From contig JANXRK010000065.1 in assembly GCA_025353045.1 (NCBI GenBank), positions 1-36,831 on the forward strand: a stretch of DNA of 36,831 nt, given 5' to 3'. Every line of letters begins with the position of its first letter. The stretch's first letter is position 1. Of this stretch, positions 14,108 through 21,355 are shown in pieces. The notes under the pieces are model-generated. The model worked only from the letters and a program-made list of their open reading frames with translations, was not told where the DNA came from and did not search any database. The position numbers were made by a program, and so were the translations under genes. The stretch comes from Candidatus Tayloriibacteriota bacterium (GTDB taxonomy: Bacteria > Patescibacteriota > Minisyncoccia > Phycocordibacterales > PALSA-1337).

Positions 14108-15391
14108 ATGAATAAAAAAAGATTTAAAAAATACTATAGGACAGTAAAGTTTCTTGAAAGTCTATCTACTTTATCTTCTAAACAAAATTATATGGTACAT
14201 AGAAATGATCTTGATATTTATTTGAAAAGAATGAGATATTTTTTAAATTTGCTTGATAATCCAGATAGATGGTTAAATTTTATTCACATAACGGGAACCT
14301 CAGGAAAGGGTACCGTTACAAACATGCTTCATGAGGTCATATATTCATCCGGAGTAAAGGTTGGTTCATTTACCTCTCCTTTTGTTACAACATCGATAGA
14401 AAAAATAAAAATTAACGATAAGTACATTTCAATGGATGACTTTGTAAAGATTGTCGAAAAAATGAAACCTGCAATTAAACAAACGATAAAAAGTAAATTT
14501 GGTGCAGTCTCATATTTTGAAGTATTCTTTGCAATATCGTTAGTCTATTTTAGACAACAGAAATGTGACTGGGTCGTTCTAGAAGTCGGTCTTGGTGGCA
14601 GATACGATGCAACTAATGTAATTGAAAATCCAGTTTTCACGGCTATTACTAATATTGATTATGATCACACTGAAATCCTGGGAAAAACACTTACCAAGAT
14701 TGCGAGAGATAAAGCAGGAATTATTAAAAAAGGTTCTACTTTTTTTACATCTGAAAATAGAAAATCAATTTTGAAGATATTTAAAAATATTTGCACAAAT
14801 CACAGCGTTGAATTTAATGCAATTCAGCACTCTCGTGATTATATGAAAAATAATATTTTATTAGTCACCAATATTTGTAAGAAAATAGGAATAAAGGATT
14901 CAGACATTCACGTTGGGATTTCAAAATCCAGACTACAATGTCGATTTGAAATTATCCAAAATGATCCAACTATTATAATAGATGGTGCACATAATAAAGC
15001 AAAAATTAAAAGCACTATCGATAATCTAAGGAAGATCAAATACAACAAATTGCATCTTGTCATAGCAATCTCGCAAAACAAAGATCATCTGGCAATCTTA
15101 AAACAATTAATACCAGTTGCTGATAATATTTATTTTACAAAATTTATGAATAGATTCAGAAAGTGTGCAGACCCTGAATCGCTCATTAATCTATCAAAGA
15201 ACTATTTTAAAAAAGATGCTATATATATGAAATATACATCATCAAAAAAAGCTACAAGTATAGCTCTTCAAAATGCAGATAAAAGTGACATTATTCTTAT
15301 AACAGGTTCGTTTTTTCTAGCCGGTGAAATTAGAAAATTGTGGTATCCAGAAGAGGAGATTCTTGAGAAACGCAATGCTTTTGATATTTAG
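14108..15391 (+). CDS. FolC-like Mur ligase family protein
   Basis: 427 residues. P-loop HITGTSGKGTVTNMLHEVIY (Gly63-Thr69), then GSFTSPFVTTSIEKIKIN, LEVGLGGRYDATNVI, ITNIDYDHTEILGKTLTKIA with KAGIIKKG, and RFEIIQNDPTIIIDGAHNKA. This series is the folylpolyglutamate/dihydrofolate synthase signature within the Mur ligase superfamily. The enzyme class forms an amide bond using ATP via an acyl phosphate. CPR genomes generally lack a full folate pathway, so folate may not be the substrate. It is strongly AT-rich, in contrast to the divergent ATP-grasp gene. rsmE follows 38 bp after its stop. Confidence 0.85.
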   Translation: MNKKRFKKYYRTVKFLESLSTLSSKQNYMVHRNDLDIYLKRMRYFLNLLDNPDRWLNFIHITGTSGKGTVTNMLHEVIYSSGVKVGSFTSPFVTTSIEKIKINDKYISMDDFVKIVEKMKPAIKQTIKSKFGAVSYFEVFFAISLVYFRQQKCDWVVLEVGLGGRYDATNVIENPVFTAITNIDYDHTEILGKTLTKIARDKAGIIKKGSTFFTSENRKSILKIFKNICTNHSVEFNAIQHSRDYMKNNILLVTNICKKIGIKDSDIHVGISKSRLQCRFEIIQNDPTIIIDGAHNKAKIKSTIDNLRKIKYNKLHLVIAISQNKDHLAILKQLIPVADNIYFTKFMNRFRKCADPESLINLSKNYFKKDAIYMKYTSSKKATSIALQNADKSDIILITGSFFLAGEIRKLWYPEEEILEKRNAFDI

Positions 15392-15417
15392 CAACTTCAC
15401 AACCTTTGGGAAAGGTA

Positions 15418-15423
15418 TATAAT
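15418..15423 (+). promoter_or_regulatory. -10 element of rsmE
   Basis: TATAAT ending six bases before the rsmE ATG at 15430. It supports that start and predicts a leaderless transcript. Confidence 0.6.
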
Positions 15424-15429
15424 TGTTAC

Positions 15430-16122
15430 ATGAAATTACAAAGGTTTTTTTATGAAGAAAAGCTGAACAATAAGTTTTCAGTGCTTATTACCCGTGACTC
15501 ATTTACCAATCAACTCAAGAACGTTTTTCGGTTGATAAAAGGTGATGAGATTGTGCTATTTGATAATTCTGGCTTTGACTTCCATTGTTTAGTAGAGGGA
15601 TATGATGGAGACTCTACGTCTTTGGCTATTAGCAAGGTAGTCGAGAATATCGTCCTGCCCTTGAGAGAAACATATCTCTTTGTTTCACTTGTCAAGAAAG
15701 ATAATTTTGAATGGATCATCCAGAAAGCTACTGAGCTTGGCGTTTCACATATTATTCCATTGGTTTCGGAGAGGACAGAAAAGAAAGATATCAATCTAGA
15801 AAGAGCCCAGAAGATTATCATAGAAGCTGCTGAGCAGTCTGGAAGAGGAACATTACCTATACTTTATGGTGTGGTTGATCTTGAATCAGCACTCCACACC
15901 TATGCCCACGTAAGATCGATCGCCTGGCATCCACTATCGCCAAAGTTCGTTTCACAAGACATAACTCACATTTTGGGTGCATATATAGGTCCAGAAGGGG
16001 GATGGTCTCAGAATGAGCTTGATCTATTCAAGACACATGGTATTCACGCACGATCTCTAGGTCCACAAATACTCCGTTCAGAGACAGCTGTTGTCGCTGT
16101 TATTTCTCAGCTAGTATTCTAG
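15430..16122 (+). CDS. rsmE: 16S rRNA (uracil1498-N3)-methyltransferase
   Basis: 230 residues. The N-terminal PUA-like part (RFFYEEKL, FRLIKGDEIVLFDNSG) is followed by a SPOUT methyltransferase with FEWIIQKATELGVSHIIPLV, RAQKIIIEAAEQSGR, GAYIGPEGGWSQNELDLF and SLGPQILRSETAVVAVI, which form the knot and SAM-binding loops. It methylates U1498 of 16S rRNA. I chose the ATG at 15430 over an upstream TTG because family members begin at RFF and a TATAAT sits six bases upstream. Its stop is only two bases from the convergent trigger-factor stop. Confidence 0.93.
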   Translation: MKLQRFFYEEKLNNKFSVLITRDSFTNQLKNVFRLIKGDEIVLFDNSGFDFHCLVEGYDGDSTSLAISKVVENIVLPLRETYLFVSLVKKDNFEWIIQKATELGVSHIIPLVSERTEKKDINLERAQKIIIEAAEQSGRGTLPILYGVVDLESALHTYAHVRSIAWHPLSPKFVSQDITHILGAYIGPEGGWSQNELDLFKTHGIHARSLGPQILRSETAVVAVISQLVF

Positions 16123-16124
16123 TT

Positions 16125-17087
16125 TTATTTTAAACTCTCAAGAAATACATAAGCAGCTTCGTTTGTTAAAACTGTTTCCGCATAAGCATATGCATGATCT
16201 TGATTTGCATCTTTGTAGTGTGCTAAAATATGTTTAACTTCTTCTTCAATTTTTTTAGTATCGACATTTATTTTTTCTAGTTTAACAATTTCGTTGAGGA
16301 TAAGTTGAAGCTTAGCTTTTTTCTCGGAAGAAGGCCTCCATTCATCGCGGATTTCTTCAATACTCTTTTTCGCATGTTTGAGATAGTCCTCGATCTTAAC
16401 ACTCATCCGAGAAATATCATCGTTAAATTGCGCTTCGATTCTGCGAGTTTCACTGTCGATCAAGAGCTCTGGAATTTCAAAAACCGATGATTGGAGAATT
16501 GCGTCTGATATTGCAATTCGCCTTTTCTCTTGGGCGTTTATTTTTTTATTTTCCAACAAATATTTTTTTATTTCTTCTTTTGATTCTGATGAATGATGGT
16601 CATGTCCTGTATGATCGGCATGAGATTTCTCAATTTTCTCAACTGCCTCAGAGATTTCTTTGTCTGTCACTTCAAATGTTTCTTCAGGCTTTTCATTTTC
16701 TATCTTCGCAGCTTTTTTATAATCACCTAATTTTATTTCTGGATAGACTGTAACTATCATTTTAAATTCAAGAGGATTGTCCAATGCTAATTTAGTTATG
16801 TTTATTTCAGGTCTTCCAAGTGTGTCTATCTTTTCTTTGATTATAATTTCTGGATATACTTTTGACAATGCAAGTTGAGCCATTTCTTCAAGAACACTCA
16901 TCTCTCCAACTTTTGAAATGAGTGTTGCCTCTGGAACTTTTCCTTTTCTAAAACCATCAATAGTTATTTCATCATTAATATTCTGTAGCGCTTGCTTTCT
17001 AAAGCTATAAAAATCCTTTGTTGCTACTGAGCCAACAATCTCAACTTTTGAGCCATCTAATTTCTTTATTTTGATATCTTTATACAT
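16125..17087 (-). CDS. tig: Trigger factor, short form lacking the PPIase domain
   Basis: About 320 residues against about 430 for the usual protein. The ribosome-binding domain includes the signature TIDGFRKGKVPEATLI. The FKBP-type PPIase domain that normally follows is replaced by a short charged linker with a histidine-rich stretch (SHADHTGHDHHSS). The C-terminal helical chaperone arms (from KEEIKKYLLENKK onwards) remain. The protein binds ribosomes and shields nascent chains. I start at the ATG at 17087 rather than a TTG three codons earlier; a TATACT lies 16 bases upstream, so the leader is about 9 nt. It is divergent from the relB-like gene. Confidence 0.88.
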   Translation of the reverse strand: MYKDIKIKKLDGSKVEIVGSVATKDFYSFRKQALQNINDEITIDGFRKGKVPEATLISKVGEMSVLEEMAQLALSKVYPEIIIKEKIDTLGRPEINITKLALDNPLEFKMIVTVYPEIKLGDYKKAAKIENEKPEETFEVTDKEISEAVEKIEKSHADHTGHDHHSSESKEEIKKYLLENKKINAQEKRRIAISDAILQSSVFEIPELLIDSETRRIEAQFNDDISRMSVKIEDYLKHAKKSIEEIRDEWRPSSEKKAKLQLILNEIVKLEKINVDTKKIEEEVKHILAHYKDANQDHAYAYAETVLTNEAAYVFLESLK

Positions 17088-17155
17088 AGTTTTCAAAGTC
17101 TACAGTATAATGTATGTGTTGACAAATAATAACTGTTGTATCTACTATAATTATT

Positions 17156-17317
17156 ATGAAAACCATTTCAAATATCAAAGTCGATAGGGAAGTGAGGGAT
17201 CAAGCGTTTGAAATCGCAAACGACATGGGTGTCCCATTAAACACACTGACAAATGTTTTTTTAAAAAAGGCTGATAGGGATATTAAAGATGGTAAAAACC
17301 TAGTTATTCCTAAATGA
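17156..17317 (+). CDS. RelB/DinJ-family antitoxin
   Basis: 53 residues, in the usual size range. VDREVRDQAFEIANDMGVPL (9-28) followed by NTLTNVFLKK is the ribbon-helix-helix DNA-binding signature of RelB/DinJ. Antitoxins of this family bind and silence a RelE/YafQ-type RNase and repress their own promoter. The ATG at 17156 follows TACTAT (17143-17148) by seven bases, with TTGACA at 17119-17124 as -35 (18-bp spacer). The stop TGA overlaps the ATG of the next frame (AAATGAAG), the classic coupled antitoxin-toxin order. The toxin lacks its centre (next entry). Confidence 0.85.
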   Translation: MKTISNIKVDREVRDQAFEIANDMGVPLNTLTNVFLKKADRDIKDGKNLVIPK

Positions 17318-17487
17318 AGATTTCGAGCCTCATTTTGCAGAAAGATTTTAAGAAGCAGTTTTCTAAATTAAATAAGAAAGCTCAAATTGAATTTGAATAC
17401 AAACTCAATATCTTCTTGGAAGACCAGTTTCACCCATTATTGAATAGTCAGTCACTCTTTGTGGCAATTGGTTCACATCGTCAATAA
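17314..17487 (+). pseudogene. YafQ/RelE-family toxin with internal in-frame deletion
   Basis: 57 residues where the family has about 90. The N-terminus LQKDFKKQFSKLNKKAQIEF and LEDQFHPLLN match YafQ-type toxins. The C-terminal strand LFVAIGSHRQ matches the family end (V/I-F-x-x-IGTHSxLY). The middle that should lie between them, HxLxGxxxGxRSINxTGDxRAIF, is absent: LLN runs straight into SQSLFVAIGSH. That middle carries the core strands and basic residues of the RNase. The reading frame is kept across the join, so one in-frame deletion of about 30-35 codons is the simplest explanation. The product should be inactive, leaving the antitoxin alone. It ends at a terminator (17488-17527). Confidence 0.75.
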
Positions 17488-17527
17488 AAAAGAAAAACCA
17501 CTTTACAAACAAAGGGGTTTTTCTTTT
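17488..17527. terminator. Bidirectional intrinsic terminator
   Basis: AAAAGAAAAACC (17488-17499) pairs with GGTTTTTCTTTT (17516-17527), with an inner CTTT/AAAG stem. It lies between the toxin remnant (plus) and the small membrane protein (minus) and gives a T-tract on both strands. Confidence 0.88.
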
Positions 17528-17542
17528 AGATATAAATTTTGA

Positions 17543-17845
17543 TTAGAAACTATAATCGATATCTTTTAGTTGTGCATCAAGATCAGCTTGAATTGCCGCA
17601 GAACTGTTTGTATCTGACGTAGATGAAGATATTTTGTTATTTGCTTCATCCATTTGGGTTTCTGGTATTACGTCAGCATTAGTATTTGAAGATGTATTTA
17701 GCTTTTGACTAAAGAAATACAAAGCTGCGATGATGATGAGAAGTACAATAACAAGTACTCCAACAATCGGGCCAATCTTTTTATTTTCCTGTGGGACAGG
17801 TGGAAGACCATTTAGCATTCCATTTGAATTTTGATTTGGTTGCAT
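17543..17845 (-). CDS. Small single-pass membrane protein
   Basis: 100 residues, not recognised. An Asn/Pro-rich start (MQPNQNSNGMLNGLPPVPQE) precedes one membrane segment at about 27-46 (IGPIVGVLVIVLLIIIAALY) and a Ser/Thr/Asn-rich, low-complexity outside tail. It ends near the shared terminator and starts 20 bp after the stop of the coiled-coil secreted protein on the same strand. The two probably form one operon below nusA. Function is unknown. Confidence 0.6.
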   Translation of the reverse strand: MQPNQNSNGMLNGLPPVPQENKKIGPIVGVLVIVLLIIIAALYFFSQKLNTSSNTNADVIPETQMDEANNKISSSTSDTNSSAAIQADLDAQLKDIDYSF

Positions 17846-17865
17846 GTGTTTATTTTGTTAGATTA

Positions 17866-18705
17866 TTATTTAGTAACAGTTGCATTGGAGTCTGTTTTCA
17901 TCTCTGTCTTGATTATGACAGCGAGTTTTATTGTAGCAAAAAATGCATCTCGAGCTTCTTTAAGTGCCTTTATAGCTGCATCCCCTTGCAGTCTAGGCTT
18001 TGTTACATCGACCGAAGCGCTTGCACTAGTGTCAGTAGTTGTAGTTGTAGTTGTAGTTGTTTTAGTAGGAGCTGGATCTGGGAGAGCAATGAAAGCGTCA
18101 ACCGCTACTTTTGCTGCTGCCAATTTAGCATCAGCTAGAACTAATGAAGCTCGAGCTGTTGTAGTGTCTTTTCCCGCACCTTCTAACTTTGTGAGAAGAG
18201 CGTCAATACGAGTTCGGTTAGTAGTTAGATTTTCAAGGGTAGTTGTTAATTGTTTTCCAAGAGCAGTCTTTCGTACTTTGAAAATATCCTGTTTCATTGT
18301 CTTTAGAGCTGTCTGTCGTTCTCCTTTAAAATTCTGTCGCATTTCTTCTACAGTAAGTCGAAGATCCATTCTCTGTTGTGGAGTTGAAGAATCATTCAAA
18401 GTACCTTTCATGGCTTTGATATCGCTATTCATCTTTGCCTTATCTCCTTGGAGCTGTCCTTTTACATCAGTTCGAATATCTTGAACTTCTTTTTTTCGTT
18501 CATCTCTAGTATCTTTTCGAATATCCAATACCTTCTTATCCCCTGAGCGTAGAGGTGGTAATGGTGGCTTTGGTTTAACGTTACCAGTAGTTACTTGGAC
18601 GTCGGCGTTCGCATTCACTGTAGTTTCTGCTTGAGCAATGCTTACACTAAAAGCAAGAGCAAAAACAAAACACAAAACTCCTATACTGATTTTATGTAAT
18701 TTCAT
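17866..18705 (-). CDS. Secreted helical (coiled-coil) protein with Thr-run linker
   Basis: About 279 residues from the ATG at 18705, chosen because it begins a clean signal peptide (MKLHKISIGVLCFVFALAFS...AQA-ETT). The mature protein is rich in Lys, Arg, Asp and Glu, predicted as long helices (about 50-220), then a Pro/Thr linker with nine Thr in a row encoded by a hexanucleotide repeat, and a final helical segment resembling the earlier ones. No domain was recognised. A longer upstream start would overlap the nusA stop. Possible cell-surface or periplasmic spacer protein; function is unknown. Confidence 0.6.
   Translation of the reverse strand: MKLHKISIGVLCFVFALAFSVSIAQAETTVNANADVQVTTGNVKPKPPLPPLRSGDKKVLDIRKDTRDERKKEVQDIRTDVKGQLQGDKAKMNSDIKAMKGTLNDSSTPQQRMDLRLTVEEMRQNFKGERQTALKTMKQDIFKVRKTALGKQLTTTLENLTTNRTRIDALLTKLEGAGKDTTTARASLVLADAKLAAAKVAVDAFIALPDPAPTKTTTTTTTTTDTSASASVDVTKPRLQGDAAIKALKEARDAFFATIKLAVIIKTEMKTDSNATVTK
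18037..18060. repeat. Hexanucleotide microsatellite (AGTTGT x4)
   Basis: Four perfect tandem copies that on the minus strand encode Thr-Thr pairs (ACA ACT) in the linker of the secreted protein. Copy number can change in frame by slippage, altering linker length. Confidence 0.9.
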
Positions 18706-18748
18706 TTGTATGTAATTAAATGTTAAAAGGTTAAAAACCTTGTGGCAA

Positions 18749-19882
18749 TTATACACCAGCTACTTGAGAATGGGTACCTGTGGATTGTATATCTATTTTC
18801 CAACCTGTGAGTTTTGCTGCAAGGCGTACATTTTGACCACCTTTTCCAATGGCAAGTGATTGTTGATCGTCAGAAACATGAACTACAGCTCGCTTTTCTT
18901 CTTTATTGAGATCAATTTTAATGATTTTTGCGGGAGAAAGTGATTCTTGAATAAATATTGAAGGATCTTCATTCCATTGAATAATATCGATCTTTTCACC
19001 AGCCAATTCACTCATAACTGTAGTAACTCGTACTCCTCTTTGACCAATGAGAGAACCAGTAGGGTCAATGTGACTGTCATTTGAATGAACAGCGATTTTT
19101 GATCGAGCTCCAGCTTCACGTGCAATAGCTTTTACCTCAACAACACCTTGTGCAATTTCTGGTGCTTCGATTTCAAATAGCTTTGAAAGAAATTTTGGAT
19201 GAGAACGAGAAAGTTTTAACATAATTCCCTTAGGAGATTCCTCGACAGCATAAAGATATGCTCGGATTTTCTCTCCTTGCTTATAGTGTTCATTTGGAAT
19301 CTGGTCTTCATATGAAATAATTCCCATCGCTCGTCCCATATCAACGAAGATTGAACCTCGTTCAACTCGCTGCACAGTTCCCATGACGATTTCGCCTTCT
19401 TTTTTACCATATTCTGCAAGAACTGAAGTTTTTTCAGCCTCACGAATCTTTTGGATAATAACTTGCTTTGCAGTTTGAGCTGCGATTCTTCCATAGTCGC
19501 CCTTTTCCTCGAGAGGGAAGACGATTTCGTCATCAACTACAGCACCTTTCTTGATTTTCTTGGCATCGGCAAGGAGAATATGATGTTCTGGGTTAAATCG
19601 AACTCGGATTTCTTCTTCGGCAATGTTCTTTAGATCCTGTTCATCCTCTTCATCACCCATGATGACTTTACTCTCATCTACAACGATTTTGACCTGATAA
19701 AACTCTACTTTTCCAGAATTATTATCAAAAATAGCCCGAACAATCTGGCCTTTTTTACCATATTCCTTTTTATAAGCAGTAGCTAGGGCAAGTTCAATAG
19801 CCTCAAGCATTTTTTCTTTTGGAATGCCTCGTTCATCTTCTAATTGTTGTAGCACTGAGTGAATTACTTTTAGGTCAAACAT
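18749..19882 (-). CDS. nusA: Transcription termination/antitermination factor NusA
   Basis: 377 residues, the short form without C-terminal acidic repeats. Order: N-terminal RNA-polymerase-binding domain (KEKMLEAIELALATAYKKEY), an S1 domain (GEIVMGTVQRVERGSIFVDM), KH1 (REAGARSKIAVHSNDSHIDP with GSLIGQRGVRV) and KH2 (QSLAIGKGGQNVRLAAKLTG). NusA binds the elongation complex, stimulates intrinsic termination and helps antitermination. Unlike most neighbours it has a leader of about 54 nt, which holds a hairpin followed by U6 (19906-19929). The promoter is well formed: TTGTGG, 17 bp, TATATT with upstream TGC, and its -35 overlaps a DnaA box. Confidence 0.96.
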   Translation of the reverse strand: MFDLKVIHSVLQQLEDERGIPKEKMLEAIELALATAYKKEYGKKGQIVRAIFDNNSGKVEFYQVKIVVDESKVIMGDEEDEQDLKNIAEEEIRVRFNPEHHILLADAKKIKKGAVVDDEIVFPLEEKGDYGRIAAQTAKQVIIQKIREAEKTSVLAEYGKKEGEIVMGTVQRVERGSIFVDMGRAMGIISYEDQIPNEHYKQGEKIRAYLYAVEESPKGIMLKLSRSHPKFLSKLFEIEAPEIAQGVVEVKAIAREAGARSKIAVHSNDSHIDPTGSLIGQRGVRVTTVMSELAGEKIDIIQWNEDPSIFIQESLSPAKIIKIDLNKEEKRAVVHVSDDQQSLAIGKGGQNVRLAAKLTGWKIDIQSTGTHSQVAGV

Positions 19883-19905
19883 ATTGATTTTTTGAAATTT
19901 TTATT

Positions 19906-19929
19906 AAAAAATGTTCGCTTTCGGCGAAC
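19906..19929 (-). terminator. Terminator-like hairpin in the nusA leader
   Basis: Minus strand: GTTCGC, loop CGAAA, GCGAAC, then U6. It begins about seven bases after the predicted start of transcription and 31 bases before the next distinctive feature, so it may act as a NusA-sensitive attenuator. Confidence 0.55.
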
Positions 19930-19942
19930 TTCAGACCTAGAT

Positions 19943-19971
19943 AATATAGCATAAGAAACAATTATCCACAA
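19943..19971 (-). promoter_or_regulatory. nusA promoter
   Basis: -35 TTGTGG (19966-19971), 17-bp spacer, extended -10 TGC-TATATT (-10 at 19943-19948). Start of transcription near 19936. Confidence 0.65.
19962..19970 (+). promoter_or_regulatory. DnaA box over the nusA -35
   Basis: A perfect TTATCCACA that shares bases with the nusA -35 element. Confidence 0.45.
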
Positions 19972-20013
19972 GTTTAATAGTATTGCTCTACAAATAGTTG
20001 TATTATTGTATAT

Positions 20014-21297
20014 ATGAACATTAAAAAACTTTTTATAAAGATATCTTTTACATTATTCGTCGTAGCATTCTATTTTTTGGCGATAACTTCTCAAGTTAAA
20101 GCTGGTCCATTAAAACCTGTCGACGTCACCGGTTGGGCTTGGTCATCAAATGTCGGTTGGATTAGTTTTAATTGTATAAATACAGGTACATGCGGAACTG
20201 TATCGTATGGTGTGAAGCTTGCAACATCAACTTCAGATGCATTAGCTGGAACTCTTTCTGGTTATGCTTGGTCTTCAAATGTAGGTTGGATCGAGTTCGC
20301 TGGGGATACTTCTCTAGGTTTTCCTAGCCCTACTATTGACTTAGATAAAGGTGGGGTCTCTGGATATATTCGTGTTTGCTCTGGAACTATTCCTCCACCC
20401 AGTCCACCCACAACCACACATTGTAGTACAAATGCGTCTCGTACAGATGGCTGGGACGGATGGGCAAAGCTTTCAGAGTCACCACTGTATTCAACTAGAC
20501 AGAATGGTGGTGATAAGGGGGTTACGTACATTACGAGTGACGGATCCTTCGTTGGGTACGCTTGGGGAGGGGAAAATATCGGTTGGCTCCAGTTCAATGC
20601 AAGTTCTACATCAGGAAATGTCAAATGTCCTAGCTGTACAAATAACCCACCATCCACATTTACACCTTCATGTACTATTCCTTCAACTGTATCATACACA
20701 GCACCTGCAACATCAGGAACAGTGGCAGTAAGTGCAAGTTCTTTTGATGGATCAGCGTCATATACATTCTCAATACCAGTACTAACAAATATGCCAGTAG
20801 GACCGTATACATCACCAAGTATTCAAGTTACTGATAGTAGTAGTCCGACAAAGATAGGAAATATGGTTTGTAGTACAACGGTGGTGAATGGAAGTCCAGT
20901 CCCGCCGGGGGTTAGTATGTGGACGATGCAAAATCAAGCATCGACAGATAAAACAAAATTCTTGGTGGCAATAAAATTAGGACAAGATGCGTATGTAAAT
21001 TGGGAAGCAGTTGGAGGGATGACGTATGATGTGAATGCATGCGTTGCTCGTCTAGTGGATCCATCTAGCGCTTCATCAGTTCTATCGGGACTAAACTCTC
21101 AGCCCGTAAATGGATATTATAAGATTCCTGCATCGGCACTTACGTCAAAAGGTGATTATAAGTATAGTATGAGATGTACTGATACAAATTCAGCAGATAC
21201 AACCTTCGGACTCCCTGTCAGTGCAAAATCTACTGATCCAAATTCTCCACTGAGTTTGACAATAAAGGTAAAAGATCCTAAAGAAATAGAAAAATAA
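20014..21297 (+). CDS. Secreted GWAWSxNVGW-repeat surface protein
   Basis: 427 residues. The N-terminal signal peptide or anchor (LFIKISFTLFVVAFYFLAIT) is followed by three copies of a Trp-rich repeat: GWAWSSNVGWISFNC, GYAWSSNVGWIEFAG and GYAWGGENIGWLQFN, with Cys-rich spacers. Ig-like Ser/Thr-rich domains follow (about 215-425). The GWAWSxNIGWISF repeat is a recurrent extracellular element in Parcubacteria and related CPR phyla; an adhesive or surface-layer role is inferred. TATTAT (20001-20006) lies seven bases before the ATG. A strong hairpin terminator follows. The low-GC DNA matches the native genes. Confidence 0.8.
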   Translation: MNIKKLFIKISFTLFVVAFYFLAITSQVKAGPLKPVDVTGWAWSSNVGWISFNCINTGTCGTVSYGVKLATSTSDALAGTLSGYAWSSNVGWIEFAGDTSLGFPSPTIDLDKGGVSGYIRVCSGTIPPPSPPTTTHCSTNASRTDGWDGWAKLSESPLYSTRQNGGDKGVTYITSDGSFVGYAWGGENIGWLQFNASSTSGNVKCPSCTNNPPSTFTPSCTIPSTVSYTAPATSGTVAVSASSFDGSASYTFSIPVLTNMPVGPYTSPSIQVTDSSSPTKIGNMVCSTTVVNGSPVPPGVSMWTMQNQASTDKTKFLVAIKLGQDAYVNWEAVGGMTYDVNACVARLVDPSSASSVLSGLNSQPVNGYYKIPASALTSKGDYKYSMRCTDTNSADTTFGLPVSAKSTDPNSPLSLTIKVKDPKEIEK

Positions 21298-21305
21298 ACA
21301 AGAGT

Positions 21306-21331
21306 AAAGGGGCCCCGTGAGGAGCCCCTTT
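21306..21331. terminator. Strong shared intrinsic terminator
   Basis: AAAGGGGC (21306-21313) pairs with GCCCCTTT (21324-21331). It ends the surface-protein gene (plus). On the minus strand it is followed by ACTCTTGTTTATTTTT and also ends the GC-rich secreted gene. Confidence 0.85.
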
Positions 21332-21355
21332 CTTGTTGGTCGCGTTGTCGCGATT

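Noticed and set aside
17791..18484. Plus-strand frames opposite the secreted coiled-coil gene
   Set aside because: Antisense shadows of a compositionally biased gene; Val/Ser-rich translation with no start signal.
19110..19130. Further parS-like site in nusA (TTCACGTG core)
   Set aside because: It has four mismatches among defined positions and lies far from the cca cluster; compatible with chance.
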